A stretch of 64,000 bases of DNA from Macropodus opercularis (lineage: Eukaryota; Chordata; Actinopteri; Anabantiformes; Osphronemidae): the NCBI GenBank assembly GCA_030770545.1, contig JAUCMP010000031.1:464001-528000 (forward strand), written 5' to 3'. A program made the position numbers and the translations under genes. The notes beneath the pieces are model-generated. The model worked only from the letters and a program-made list of their open reading frames with translations, was not told where the DNA came from and made no database searches. Below, piece after piece: positions 45,951 through 60,000 of the stretch (its first letter is position 1; each line of letters starts with the position of its first letter).

Positions 45951-47639
45951 TATAAGCTGGAAGCTATTAAACAGCAAATCAGCGAATAGCAAGCGTTGTT
46001 CATTTCAGTCATTACAACTTCAGGGAATAGCAAGAGATCTACATTGCAGTCAGCGATTGTCATTACAAAGTCAGGGAATAGGAGGAGATCTTCATTGCAG
46101 TCAGTGATAGTCATTACAAAGTCAGTGCATAGCAAGAGATCTTCATTGCAGTCAGTGATAGTCATTACAAAGTCAGGGAATAGCAAGAGATCTTCATTGC
46201 AGTGAGCAATTATCATTACAAAGTCAGGGAATAGCAAGAGATCTTCATGCAGTGAGCGATTACCATTACAACGACAGTGCATAGCAAGAGATCTTCATTG
46301 CAGTCAGTGATAGTAATTCCAAAGTCAGGGAATAGCAAGAGATCTTCATTGCAGTCAGCGATAGTCATTACAAAGTCAGGGAAAAGCAAGAGATCTTCAT
46401 TGCAGTCAGCGATTGTCAATACAAAGTCAGTGCATAGCAAGAGATCTTCATTGCAGTCAGTGATAGTCATTACAAAGTCAGGGAATAGCAAGAGATCTTC
46501 ATTGCAGTCAGCGATTGTCAATACAAAGTCAGGGAAAAGCAAGAGATCTTCATTGCAGTGAGCGATTGTCTTTACAAAGTCAGGGAATAGCAAGATCTTC
46601 ATTGCAGTCAGTGATTATCACTCTTAAGTCAGTGCATAGCGAGAGATCTTCATTGCAGTCAGTGATAGTCATTACAAAGTCAGGGAATAGCAAGAGATCT
46701 TCATTGCAGTGAGCAATTGTCATTACAACGTCAGTGCATAGCAAGAGATCTTCATTGCAGTCAGCGTTAGTCACTCTTAAGTCAGTGCATAGCAAGAGAT
46801 CTTCATTGCAGTCAGCGATTGTCATTACAAAGTCAGGGAATAGCAAAAGATCTTCATTGCAGTCAGTGATAGTCATTACAAAGTCAGGGAATAGCAAGAG
46901 ATCTTCATTGCAGTCAGCGTTAGTCACTCTTAAGTCAGTGCATAGCAAGAGATCTTCATTGCAGTCAGTGATAGTCATTACAAAGTCAGGGAATAGCAAG
47001 AGATCTTCATTGCAGTCAGCGTTAGTCACTCTTAAGTCAGTGCATAGCAAGAGATCTTCATTGCAGTCAGTGATAGTCATTGCAAAGTCAGGGAATAGCA
47101 AGAGATCTTCACTGCAGTCAGTGATAGTCATTACAAAGTCAGGGAAAAGCAAGAGATCTTCATTGCAGTCAGTGATAGTCATTACAAAGTCAGGGAATAG
47201 CAAGAGATCTTCATTGCAGCCAGTGATAGTCATTACAAAGTCAGGGAATAGCAAGAGATCTTCATTGCAGTCAGCGATTGTCATTACAAAGTCAGGGAAA
47301 AGCAAGAGATCTTCATTGCAGTCAGCGATTGTCAATACAAAGTCAGGGAAAAGCAAGAGATCTTCATTGCAGTCAGCGATTGTCATTACAAAGTCAGGGA
47401 AAAGCAAGAGATCTTCATTGCAGTCAGCGATTGTCAATACAAAGTCAGGGAAAAGCAAGAGATCTTCATTGCAGTCAGCGATTGTCATTACAAAGTCAGG
47501 GAAAAGCAAGAGATCTTCATTGCAGTCAGCGATTGTCAATACAAAGTCAGGGAAAAGCAAGAGATCTTCATTGCAGTCAGCGATTGTCATTACAAAGTCA
47601 GGGAAAAGCAAGAGATCTTCATTGCAGTCAGCGATTGTC

Positions 47640-49560
47640 ATTACAAAGTCAGGGAATAGCAAGAGATCTCATTGCTGTCAGCTATTGTCATTACAAAGTC
47701 AGGGAAACGCAAGAGATCTCATTGCTGTCAGCTATTGTCATTACAAAGTCAGGGAAAAGCAAGAGATCTTCATTGCAGTGAGCGATTATCATTACAAAGT
47801 CAGGGAATAGCAAGAGATCTTCATTGCAGTGAGCGATTGTCATTACAAAGTCAGGAAATAGCAAGAGATCTTCATTGCGATCAGCGATTGTCATTACAAA
47901 GTCAATGCACAGCAAGAGATCTTCATTGCAGTAAGCGATTATCATTACAAAGTCAGGGAATAGCAAGAGATCTTCATTGCAGTCAGTGATAGTCATTACA
48001 AAGTCAGGGAAAAGCAAGAGATCTTCATTGCAGTCAGTGATAGTCATTACAAAGTCAGGGAATAGCAAGAGATCTTCATTGCAGTCAGCGATTATCACTC
48101 TTAAGTCAGTGCATAGCGAGAGATCTTCATTGCAGTCAGTGATTATCACTCTTAAGTCAGTGCATAGCGAGAGATCTTCATTGCAGTCAGTGATTATCAC
48201 TCTTAAGTCAGTGCATAGCGAGAGATCTTCATTGCAGTCAGCGATTATCATTACAAAGTCAGGGAATAGCAAGAGATCTTCATTGCAGTCAGTGATAGTC
48301 ATTCCAAAGTCATGGAATAGCAAGAGATCTTCATTGCAGTCAGCGATTGTCATTACAAAGTCAGGGAATAGCAAAAGATCTTCATTGCAGTCAGTGATAG
48401 TCATTACAAAGTCAGGGAATAGCAAGAGATTTCATTGCAGTGAGCGATTGTCATTACAAAGTCAGGGAATAGCAAAAGATCTTCATTGCAGTCAGTGATA
48501 GTCATTACAAAGTCAGGGAATAGCAAGAGACCTCATTGCAGTCAGCGATTGTCATTACAAAATCAGGGAAAAGCAAGAGATCTTCATTGCAGTCAGCGAT
48601 TGTCATTACAAAGTCAGGGAATAGCAAGAGATCTTCTTTTCAGTCAGCGATTGTCATTACAAAGTCAGGGAAAAGCAAGAGATCTCATTGCTGTCAGCTA
48701 TTGTCATTACAAAGTCAGGGAATAGCAAGAGATCTTCACTGCAGTCAGCGATTGTCATTACAAAGTCAACGCACAGCAAGAGATCTTCATTGCAGTCAGC
48801 GATTGTCATTACAAAGTCAGGGAATAGCAAGAGATCTCATTGCTGTCAGCTATTGTCATTACAAAGTCAGGGAATAGCAAGAGATCTTCACTGCAGTCAG
48901 CGATTGTCATTACAAAGTCAACGCACAGCAAGCGATCTTCATTGCAGTCAGCGATTGTCATTACAAAGTCAGGGAAAAGCAAGAGATCTTCATTGCAGTC
49001 AGCGATTGTCAATACAAAGTCAGGGAAAAGCAAGAGATCTTCATTGCAGTCAGCGATTGTCATTACAAAGTCAGGGAAAAGCAAGAGATCTTCATTGCAG
49101 TCAGCGATTGTCATTACAAAGTCAACGCACAGCAAGAGATCTTCATTGCAGTCAGCGATTGTCATTACAAAGTCAGGGAAAAGCAAGAGATCTTCATTGC
49201 AGTCAGCGATTGTCATTACAAAGTCAACGCACAGCAAGAGATCTTCATTGCAGTCAGCGATTGTCATTACAAAGTCAGGGAATAGCAAGAGATCTCATTG
49301 CTGTCAGCTATTGTCATTACAAAGTCAGGGAAACGCAAGAGATCTCATTGCTGTCAGCTATTGTCATTACAAAGTCAGGGAAAAGCAAGAGATCTTCATT
49401 GCAGTGAGCGATTATCATTACAAAGTCAGGGAATAGCAAGAGATCTTCATTGCAGTGAGCGATTGTCATTACAAAGTCAGGAAATAGCAAGAGATCTTCA
49501 TTGCGATCAGCGATTGTCATTACAAAGTCAATGCACAGCAAGAGATCTTCATTGCAGTCA
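47640..49560. repeat. Higher-order duplication in the array, ~1.63-kb period
   Basis: The block at about 47640-47930 (with GGGAAACGCAAGAGATCTCA, the rare GAAATAGC unit and the TTGCGATCAGCG unit) recurs at about 49266-49560, offset 1626 bases: 32 units minus six bases lost in short units. Confidence 0.8.
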
Positions 49561-51380
49561 GTGATAGTCATTACAAAGTCAGGGAAAAGCAAGAGATCTT
49601 CATTGCAGTCAGTGATAGTCATTACAAAGTCAGGGAATAGCAAGAGATCTTCATTGCAGTGAGCGATTGTCTTTACAAAGTCAGGGAATAGCAAGATCTT
49701 CATTGCAGTCAGTGATTATCACTCTTAAGTCAGTGCATAGCGAGAGATCTTCATTGCAGTCAGTGATAGTCATTACAAAGTCAGGGAATAGCAAGAGATC
49801 TTCATTGCAGTGAGCGATTGTCATTACAAAGTCAGGGAAAAGCAAGAGATCTTCATTGCAGTCAGCGATTATCATTACAAAGTCAGGGAATAGCAAGAGA
49901 TCTTCATTGCAGTCAGCGATTATCATTACAAAGTCAGGGAATAGCAAGAGATCTTCATTGCAGTCAGTGATAGTCATTCCAAAGTCATGGAATAGCAAGA
50001 GATCTTCATTGCAGTCAGCGATTGTCATTACAAAGTCAGGGAATAGCAAAAGATCTTCATTGCAGTCAGTGATAGTCATTACAAAGTCAGGGAAAAGCAA
50101 GAGATCTTCATTGCAGTGAGCGATTGTCATTACAAAGTCAGGGAATAGCAAAAGATCTTCATTGCAGTCAGTGATAGTCATTACAAAGTCAGGGAAAAGC
50201 AAGAGATCTTCATTGCAGTCAGCGATTGTCATTACAAAGTCAGGGAATAGCAAGAGATCTTCTTTTCAGTCAGTGATAGTCATTACAAAGTCAGGGAATA
50301 GCAAAAGATCTTCATTGCAGTCAGTGATAGTCATTACAAAGTCAGGGAATAGCAAGAGACCTCATTGCAGTCAGCGATTGTCATTACAAAGTCAGGGAAT
50401 AGCAAGAGATCTTCTTTTCAGTCAGCGATTGTCAATACAAAGTCAGGGAATAGCAAGAGATCTCACTGCAGTCAGTGATAGTCATTACAAAGTCAGGGAA
50501 AAGCAAGAGATCTCATTGCTGTCAGCTATTGTCATTACAAAGTCAGGGAATAGCAAGAGATCTTCACTGCAGTCAGCGATTGTCATTACAAAGTCAACGC
50601 ACAGCAAGAGATCTTCATTGCAGTCAGCGATTGTCATTACAAAGTCAGGGAATAGCAAGAGATCTTCACTGCAGTCAGCGATTGTCATTACAAAGTCAGG
50701 GAATAGCAAGAGATCTCATTGCTGTCAGCTATTGTCATTACAAAGTCAGGGAATAGCAAGAGATCTTCACTGCAGTCAGCGATTGTCATTACAAAGTCAA
50801 CGCACAGCAAGAGATCTTCATTGCAGTCAGCGATTGTCATTACAAAGTCAGGGAAAAGCAAGAGATCTACATTGCAGTCAGTGATAGTCATTACAAAGTC
50901 AGGGAAAAGCAAGAGATCTTCATTGCAGTCAGTGATTGTCATTACAAAGTCAGGGAAAAGCAAGAGATCTTCATTGCAGTCAGTGATAGTCATTACAAAG
51001 TCAGGGAAAAGCAAGAGATCTTCATTGCAGTCAGTGATTGTCATTACAAAGTCAATGCACAGCAAGAGATCTTCATTGCAGTCAGTGATAGTCATTACAA
51101 AGTCAGTGCACAGCAAGAGATCTTCATCGCAGTCAGTGATAGTCATTACAAAGTCAGTGCACAGCAAGAGATCTTCATCGCAGTCAGTGATAGTCATTAC
51201 AAAGTCAGGGAAAAGCAAGAGATCTTCATTGCAGTCAGCGATTGTCATTACAACGTAAGGGTATAGCAAGAGATCTTCATTGCAGTCAGTCATAGTCATT
51301 ACAAAGTCAGGGAATAGCAAGAGATCTTCATTGCAGTCAGCGATTGTCATTACAAAGTCAGGGAATAGCAAGAGATCTCA

Positions 51381-54141
51381 TTGCTGTCAGCTATTGTCAT
51401 TACAAAGTCAGGGAAACGCAAGAGATCTCATTGCTGTCAGCGATTGTCATTACAAAGTCAACGCACAGCAAGCGATCTTCATTGCAGTCAGCGATTGTCA
51501 TTACAAAGTCAGGGAATAGCAAGAGATCTTCACTGCAGTCAGCGATTGTCATTACAAAGTCAACGCACAGCAAGCGATCTTCATTGCAGTCAGCGATTGT
51601 CATTACAAAGTCAGGGAAAAGCAAGAGATCTTCATTGCAGTCAGTGATAGTCATTACAAAGTCAGGGAAAAGCAAGAGATCTTCATTGCAGTCAGTGATG
51701 GTCATTACAAAGTCAATGCACAGCAAGAGATCTTCATTGCAGTCAGTGATAGTCATTACAAAGTCAGTGCACAGCAAGAGATCTTCATCGCAGTCAGTGA
51801 TAGTCATTACAAAGTCAGGGAAAAGCAAGAGATCTTCATTGCAGTCAGCGATTGTCATTACAACGTAAGGGTATAGCAAGAGATCTTCATTGCAGTGAGC
51901 GATTGTCATTACAAAGTCAGGGAATAGCAAGAGATCTTCATTGCAGTCAGTGATAATCATTACAAAGTCAGGGAAAAGCAAGAGATCTTCATTGCAGTCA
52001 GCGATTGTCATTACAAAGTCAATGCACAGCAAAAGATCTTCATTGCAGTCAGTGATAGTCATTACAAAGTCAGGGAATAGCAAGAGATCTTCATTGCAGT
52101 CAGTGATTGTCATTACAAAGTCAGGGAATAGCAAGAGATCTTCATTGCAGTCAGTGATAGTCATTACAAAGTCAGGAAAAAGCAAGAGATCTTCATTGCA
52201 GTCAGCGATTGTCATTACAAAGTCAGGGAATAGCAAGAGATCTTCAATGCAGTGAGCGATTATCATTACAAAGTCAGGGAATAGCAAGAGATCTTCATTG
52301 CAGTCAGCGATTGTCATTACAAAGTCAGGGAATAGCAAGAGATCTTCATTGCAGTCAGTGATGGTCATTACAAAGTCAGGGAATAGCAAGAGATCTTCAT
52401 TGCAGTGAGCGATTATCATTACAGAGTCAATGCACAGCGAGAGATCTTCATTGCAGTCAGTGATAGTCATTACAAAGTCAGGGAATAGCAAGAGATCTTC
52501 ATTGCAGTCAGCGATTGTCATTACAAAGTCAATGCACAGCAAGAGATCTTCATTGCAGTCAGTGATAGTCATTACAAAGTCAGGGAATAGCAAGAGATCT
52601 TCATTGCAGTCAGCGATTGTCATTACAAAGTCAGGGAATAGCAAGAGATCTTCATTGCAGTCAGTGATAGTCATTACAAAGTCAGGGAATAGCAAGAGAT
52701 CTTCATTGCAGTCAGTGATAGTCATTACAAAGTCAGGGAATAGCAAGAGATCTTCAATGCAGTGAGCGATTATCATTACAAAGTCAGGGAATAGCAAAAG
52801 ATCTTCATTGCAGTGAGCGATTGTCATTACAAAGTCAGGAAATAGCAAGAGATCTTCATTGCAGTCAGTGATTGTCATTACAAAGTCAGAGAATAGCAAG
52901 AGATCTTCATTGCAGTCAGTGATAGTCATTACAAAGTCAGGAAAAAGCAAGAGATCTTCATTGCAGTCAGCGATTGTCAATACAAAGTCAGGGAATAGCA
53001 AGAGATCTTCATTGCAGTGAGCGATTGTCATTACAAAGTCAGGGAATAGCAAGAGATCTTCATTGCAGTCAGCGATTGTCATCACAAAGTCAGGGAAAAG
53101 CAAGAGATCTTCATTGCAGTCAGTGATTGTCATTACAAAGTCAGGGAATAGCAAGAGATCTTCATTGCAGTCAGTGATAGTCATTAAAAAGTCAGGGAAT
53201 AGCAAGAGATCTTCACTGCAGTCAGCGATTGTCATTACAAAGTCAGGGAAAAGCAAGAGATCTTCATTGCAGTCAGTGATTGTCATTACAAAGTCAGGGA
53301 AAAGCAAGAGATCTTCATTGCAGTCAGCGATTGTCATTACAACGTAAGGGTATAGCAAGAGATCTTCATTGCAGTCAGTGATAGTCATTACAAAGTCAGG
53401 GAAAAGCAAGAGATCTTCATTGCAGTCAGTCATAGTCATTACAAAGTCAGGGAATAGCAAGAGATCTTCATTGCAGTCAGCGATTGTCATTACAAAGTCA
53501 GGGAATAGCAAGAGATCTCACTGCAGTCAGCTATTGTCATTACAAAGTCAGGGAAAAGCAAGAGATCTCACTGCAGTCAGTGATAGTCATTACAAAGTCA
53601 GGGAAAAGCAAGAGATCTCATTGCTGTCAGCTATTGTCATTACAAAGTCAGGGAATAGCAAGAGATCTTCACTGCAGTCAGCGATTGTCATTACAAAGTC
53701 AACGCACAGCAAGAGATCTTCATTGCAGTCAGCGATTGTCATTACAAAGTCAGGGAATAGCAAGAGATCTTCACTGCAGTCAGCGATTGTCATTACAAAG
53801 TCAACGCACAGCAAGAGATCTTCATTGCAGTCAGCGATTGTCATTACAAAGTCAGGGAATAGCAAGAGATCTCATTGCTGTCAGCTATTGTCATTACAAA
53901 GTCAGGGAAACGCAAGAGATCTCATTGCTGTCAGCGATTGTCATTACAAAGTCAACGCACAGCAAGCGATCTTCATTGCAGTCAGCGATTGTCATTACAA
54001 AGTCAGGGAATAGCAAGAGATCTTCACTGCAGTCAGCGATTGTCATTACAAAGTCAACGCACAGCAAGCGATCTTCATTGCAGTCAGCGATTGTCATTAC
54101 AAAGTCAGGGAAAAGCAAGAGATCTTCATTGCAGTCAGTGA
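51381..54141. repeat. Higher-order duplication in the array, ~2.49-kb period
   Basis: 51381-51647 and 53875-54141 share the same order of rare units (GGGAAACGC, then AACGCACAGCAAGCGATC twice), offset 2494 bases (49 units minus five). Confidence 0.8.
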
Positions 54142-54719
54142 TTGTCATTACAAAGTCAATGCACAGCAAGAGATCTTCATTGCAGTCAGTGATAGTCATT
54201 ACAAAGTCAGTGCACAGCAAGAGATCTTCATCGCAGTCAGTGATAGTCATTACAAAGTCAGTGCACAGCAAGAGATCTTCATCGCAGTCAGTGATAGTCA
54301 TTACAAAGTCAGGGAAAAGCAAGAGATCTTCATCGCAGTCAGTGATAGTCATTACAAAGTCAGTGCACAGCAAGAGATCTTCATCGCAGTCAGTGATAGT
54401 CATTACAACGTAAGGGTATAGCAAGAGATCTTCATTGCAGTCAGTGATAATCATTACAAAGTCAGGGAAAAGCAAGAGATCTTCATTGCAGTCAGCGATT
54501 GTCATTACAAAGTCAGGGAATAGCAAGAGATCTTCATTGCAGTCAGTGATAGTCATTACAAAGTCAGGGAATAGCAAGAGATCTTCATTGCAGTGAGCGA
54601 TTATCATTACAAAGTCAATGCACAGCGAGAGATCTTCATTGCAGTCAGTGATAGTCATTACAAAGTCAGGGAATAGCAAGAGATCTTCATTGCAGTCAAC
54701 GATTGTCATTACAAAGTCA

Positions 54720-57042
54720 ATGCACAGCAAGAGATCTTCATTGCAGTCAGTGATAGTCATTACAAAGTCAGTGCACAGCAAGAGATCTTCATCGCAGTCA
54801 GTGATAGTCATTACAAAGTCAGGGAAAAGCAAGAGATCTTCATCGCAGTCAGTGATAGTCATTACAAAGTCAGTGCACAGCAAGAGATCTTCATCGCAGT
54901 CAGTGATAGTCATTACAAAGTCATGGAAAAGCAAGAGATCTTCATTGCAGTCAGCGATTGTCATTACAACGTAAGGGTATAGCAAGAGATCTTCATTGCA
55001 GTGAGCGATTGTCATTACAAAGTCAGGGAATAGCAAGAGATCTTCATTGCAGTCAGTGATAATCATTACAAAGTCAGGGAAAAGCAAGAGATCTTCATTG
55101 CAGTCAGCGATTGTCATTACAAAGTCAGGGAATAGCAAGAGATCTTCATTGCAGTCAGTGATAGTCATTACAAAGTCAGGGAAAAGCAAGAGATCTTCAT
55201 TGCAGTCAGCGATTGTCATTACAACGTAAGGGTATAGCAAGAGATCTTCATTGCAGTGAGCGATTGTCATTACAAAGTCAGGGAATAGCAAGAGATCTTC
55301 ATTGCAGTCAGTGATAATCATTACAAAGTCAGGGAAAAGCAAGAGATCTTCATTGCAGTCAGCGATTGTCATTACAAAGTCAGGGAATAGCAAGAGATCT
55401 TCATTGCAGTCAGTGATAGTCATTACAAAGTCAGGGAATAGCAAGAGATCTTCATTGCAGTCAGCGATTGTCATTACAAAGTCAGGGAATAGCAAGAGAT
55501 CTTCATTGCAGTCAGTGATAGTCATTACAAAGTCAGGGAATAGCAAGAGATCTTCATTGCAGTCAGTGATAGTCATTACAAAGTCAGGGAAAAGCAAGAG
55601 ATCTTCATTGCAGTCAGCGATTGTCATTACAAAGTCAGGGAATAGCAAGAGATCTTCAATGCAGTGAGCGATTATCATTACAAAGTCAGGGAATAGCAAA
55701 AGATCTTCATTGCAGTCAGCGATTGTCATTACAAAGTCAGGGAATAGCAAGAGATCTTCATTGCAGTCAGTGATAGTCATTACAAAGTCAGGGAATAGCA
55801 AGAGATCTTCATTGCAGTCAGTGATAGTCATTACAAAGTCAGGGAAAAGCAAGAGATCTTCATTGCAGTCAGTGATAATCATTACAAAGTCAGGGAAAAG
55901 CAAGAGATCTTCATTGCAGTCAGCGATTGTCATTACAAAGTCAGGGAATAGCAAGAGATCTTCATTGCAGTCAGTGATAGTCATTACAAAGTCAGGGAAT
56001 AGCAAGAGATCTTCATTGCAGTGAGCGATTATCATTACAAAGTCAATGCACAGCGAGAGATCTTCATTGCAGTCAGTGATAGTCATTACAAAGTCAGTGC
56101 ACAGCAAGAGATCTTCATCGCAGTCAGTGATAGTCATTACAAAGTCAGGGAAAAGCAAGAGATCTTCATCGCAGTCAGTGATAGTCATTACAAAGTCAGT
56201 GCACAGCAAGAGATCTTCATCGCAGTCAGTGATAGTCATTACAAAGTCATGGAAAAGCAAGAGATCTTCATTGCAGTCAGCGATTGTCATTACAACGTAA
56301 GGGTATAGCAAGAGATCTTCATTGCAGTGAGCGATTGTCATTACAAAGTCAGGGAATAGCAAGAGATCTTCATTGCAGTCAGTGATAATCATTACAAAGT
56401 CAGGGAAAAGCAAGAGATCTTCATTGCAGTCAGCGATTGTCATTACAAAGTCAGGGAATAGCAAGAGATCTTCATTGCAGTCAGTGATAGTCATTACAAA
56501 GTCAGGGAAAAGCAAGAGATCTTCATTGCAGTCAGCGATTGTCATTACAACGTAAGGGTATAGCAAGAGATCTTCATTGCAGTGAGCGATTGTCATTACA
56601 AAGTCAGGGAATAGCAAGAGATCTTCATTGCAGTCAGTGATAATCATTACAAAGTCAGGGAAAAGCAAGAGATCTTCATTGCAGTCAGCGATTGTCATTA
56701 CAAAGTCAGGGAATAGCAAGAGATCTTCATTGCAGTCAGTGATAGTCATTACAAAGTCAGGGAATAGCAAGAGATCTTCATTGCAGTCAGCGATTGTCAT
56801 TACAAAGTCAGGGAATAGCAAGAGATCTTCATTGCAGTCAGTGATAGTCATTACAAAGTCAGGGAATAGCAAGAGATCTTCATTGCAGTCAGTGATAGTC
56901 ATTACAAAGTCAGGGAAAAGCAAGAGATCTTCATTGCAGTCAGCGATTGTCATTACAAAGTCAGGGAATAGCAAGAGATCTTCAATGCAGTGAGCGATTA
57001 TCATTACAAAGTCAGGGAATAGCAAAAGATCTTCATTGCAGT
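54720..57042. repeat. Higher-order duplication in the array, 26-unit period
   Basis: 54720-55716 recurs at 56046-57042 with an offset of 1326 bases, exactly 26 units, including private variants such as TCATGGAAAAGC (54921 and 56247) and the ACAACGTAAGGGTATAGC units. Inside each copy a 255-base (five-unit) block repeats twice. Confidence 0.85.
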
Positions 57043-60000
57043 GAGCAATTATCATTACAAAGTCAGGGAAAAGCAAGAGATCTTCATTGCAGTCAGCGAT
57101 TGTCATTACAAAGTCAGGGAATAGCAAGAGATCTTCAATGCAGTGAGCAATTATCATTACAAAGTCAGGGAAAAGCAAGAGATCTTCATTGCAGTGAGCG
57201 ATTATCATTACAAAGTCAGGGAATAGCAAGAGATCTTCATTGCAGTGAGCGATTGTCTTTACAAAGTCAGGGAATAGCAAGATCTTCATTGCAGTCAGTG
57301 ATAGTCATTACAAAGTCAGGGAATAGCAAGAGATCTTCATTGCAGTGAGCGATTGTCATTACAAAGTCAGGGAAAAGCAAGAGATCTTCATTGCAGTCAG
57401 CGATTATCATTACAAAGTCAGGGAATAGCAAGAGATCTTCATTGCAGTCAGTGATAGTCATTACAAAGTCAGGGAATAGCAAGAGATCTTCATTGCAGTG
57501 AGCGATTGTCATTACAAAGTCAGGGAATAGCAAGAGATCTTCATTGCAGTCAGCGATTGTCAATACAAAGTCAGGGAATAGCAAGAGATCTTCATTGCAG
57601 TGAGCGATTGTCATTACAAAGTCAGGGAATAGCAAGAGATCTTCATTGCAGTCAGCGATTGTCAATACAAAGTCAGGGAATAGCAAGAGATCTTCATTGC
57701 AGTGAGCGATTGTCATTACAAAGTCAGGGAATAGCAAGAGATCTTCATTGCAGTCAGTGATTGTCATTACAAAGTCAGTGCACAGCAAGAGATCTTCATC
57801 GCAGTCAGTGATAATCATTACAAAGTCAGGGAAAAGCAAGAGATCTTCATTGCAGTCAGTGATAGTCATTACAAAGTCAGGGAAAAGCAAGAGATCTTCA
57901 TTGCAGTCAGTGATAGTCATTACAAAGTCAGGGAATAGCAAGAGATCTTCATTGCAGTCAGTGATAGTCATTACAAAGTCAGTGCACAGCAAGAGATCTT
58001 CATCGCAGTCAGTGATAATCATTACAAAGTCAGGGAAAAGCAAGAGATCTTCATTGCAGTCAGTGATAGTCATTACAAAGTCAGGGAAAAGCAAGAGATC
58101 TTCATTGCAGTCAGTGATAGTCATTACAAAGTCAGGGAAAAGCAAGAGATCTTCATTGCAGTCAGTGATAGTCATTACAAAGTCAGGGAATAGCAAGAGA
58201 TCTTCATTGCAGTCAGTGATAGTCATTACAAAGTCAGGGAAAAGCAAGAGATCTTCATTGCAGTCAGTGATAGTCATTACAAAGTCAGGGAAAAGCAAGA
58301 GATCTTCATTGCAGTGAGCGATTGTCATTACAAAGTCAGGGAATAGCAAGAGATCTTCATTGCAGTCAGTGATAATCATTACAAAGTCAGGGAAAAGCAA
58401 GAGATCTCCATTGCAGTCAGTGATAGTCATTACAAAGTCAGGGAATAGCAAGAGATCTTCATTGCAGTCAGTGATAGTCATTACAAAGTCAGGGAATAGC
58501 AAGAGATCTTCATTGCAGTCAGTGATGGTCATTACAAAGTCAGGGAATAGCAAGAGATCTTCATTGCAGTCAGTGATAATCATTACAAAGTCAGGGAAAA
58601 GCAAGAGATCTTCATTGCAGTGAGCGATTGTCATTACAAAGTCAGGGAATAGCAAGAGATCTTCACTGCAGTCAGCGATTGTCATTTCAAAGTCAACGCA
58701 CAGCAAGAGATCTTCATTGCAGTCAGCGATTGTCATTACAAAGTCAGGGAATAGCAAGAGATCTTCACTGCAGTCAGCGATTGTCATTACAAAGTCAACG
58801 CACAGCAAGAGATCTTCACTGCAGTCAGCGATTGTCATTACAAAGTCAACGCACAGCAAGAGATCTTCATTGCAGTCAGTGATAGTCATTACAAAGTCAG
58901 GGAATAGCAAGAGATCTTCATTGCAGTCAGTGATAGTCATTACAAAGTCAATGCACAGCAAGAGATCTTCTTTTCAGTCAGCGATTGTCATTAGAAAGTC
59001 AGGGAATAGCAAGAGATCTCATTGCAGTCAGTGATAGTCATTACAAAGTCAGGGAATAGCAAGAGATCTCATTGCAGTCAGTGATAGTCATTACAAAGTC
59101 AATGCACAGCAAGAGATTTTCATTTCAGTCAGTGATAGTCATTACAAAGTCAGGGAATAGCAAGAGATCTTCATTGCAGTTAGCGATTGTCATTACAAAG
59201 TCAGGGAATAGCAAGAGATCTTCATTGCAGTTAGCGATTGTCATTACAAAGTCAGGGAATAGCAAGAGATCTTCATTGCAGTCAGCGATTGTCATTAGAA
59301 AGTCAGGGAAAAGTAAGAGATCTTCATTTCAGTCAGCGATTGTCATTAGAAAGTCAGGGAAAAGTAAGAGATCTTCATTTCAGTCAGCGATTGTCATTAG
59401 AAAGTCAGGGAATAGCAAGAGATCTTCATTGCAGTCAGTGATTGTCATTACAAAGTCAATGCACAGCAAGAGATCTTCATTGTAGTCAGTGATAGTCATT
59501 ACAAAGTCAGGGAATAGCAAGAGATCTTCATTGCAGTCAGTGATAGTCATTACAAAGTCAGGGAATAGCAAGAGATCTTCATTGCAGTCAGTGATAGTCA
59601 TTACAAAGTCAGGGAATAGCAAGAGATCTTCATTGCAGTCAGTGATAGTCATTACAAAGTCAGGGAATAGCAAGAGATCTTCATTGCAGTCAGTGATAGT
59701 CATTACAAAGTCAGGGAAAAGCAAGAGATCTTCATTGCAGCGAGCGATTGTCATTACAAAGTCAATGCACAGCAAGAGATCTTCATTGCAGTCAGCGATT
59801 GTCATTACAAAGTCAGGGAATAGCAAGAGATCTCATTGCAGTCAGTGATTGTCATTGCAAAGTCAGGGAATAGCAAGAGATCTTCATTGCAGTCAGCGAT
59901 TGTCATTACAAAGTCAGGGAATAGCAAGAGATCTTCATTGCAGTCAGCGATTGTCATTACAAAGTCAATGCACAGCAAGAGATCTTCATTGCAGACAGTG

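Noticed and set aside
46580..47662. A 360-codon minus-strand frame, and similar frames up to 1131 codons in 46-64 kb, as protein-coding genes
   Set aside because: They are generated by a 51-bp unit with few stops. Three plus frames and one minus frame are open at once, single-base deletions break them without regard to frame, and no start context, splice site or flanking gene structure is seen.
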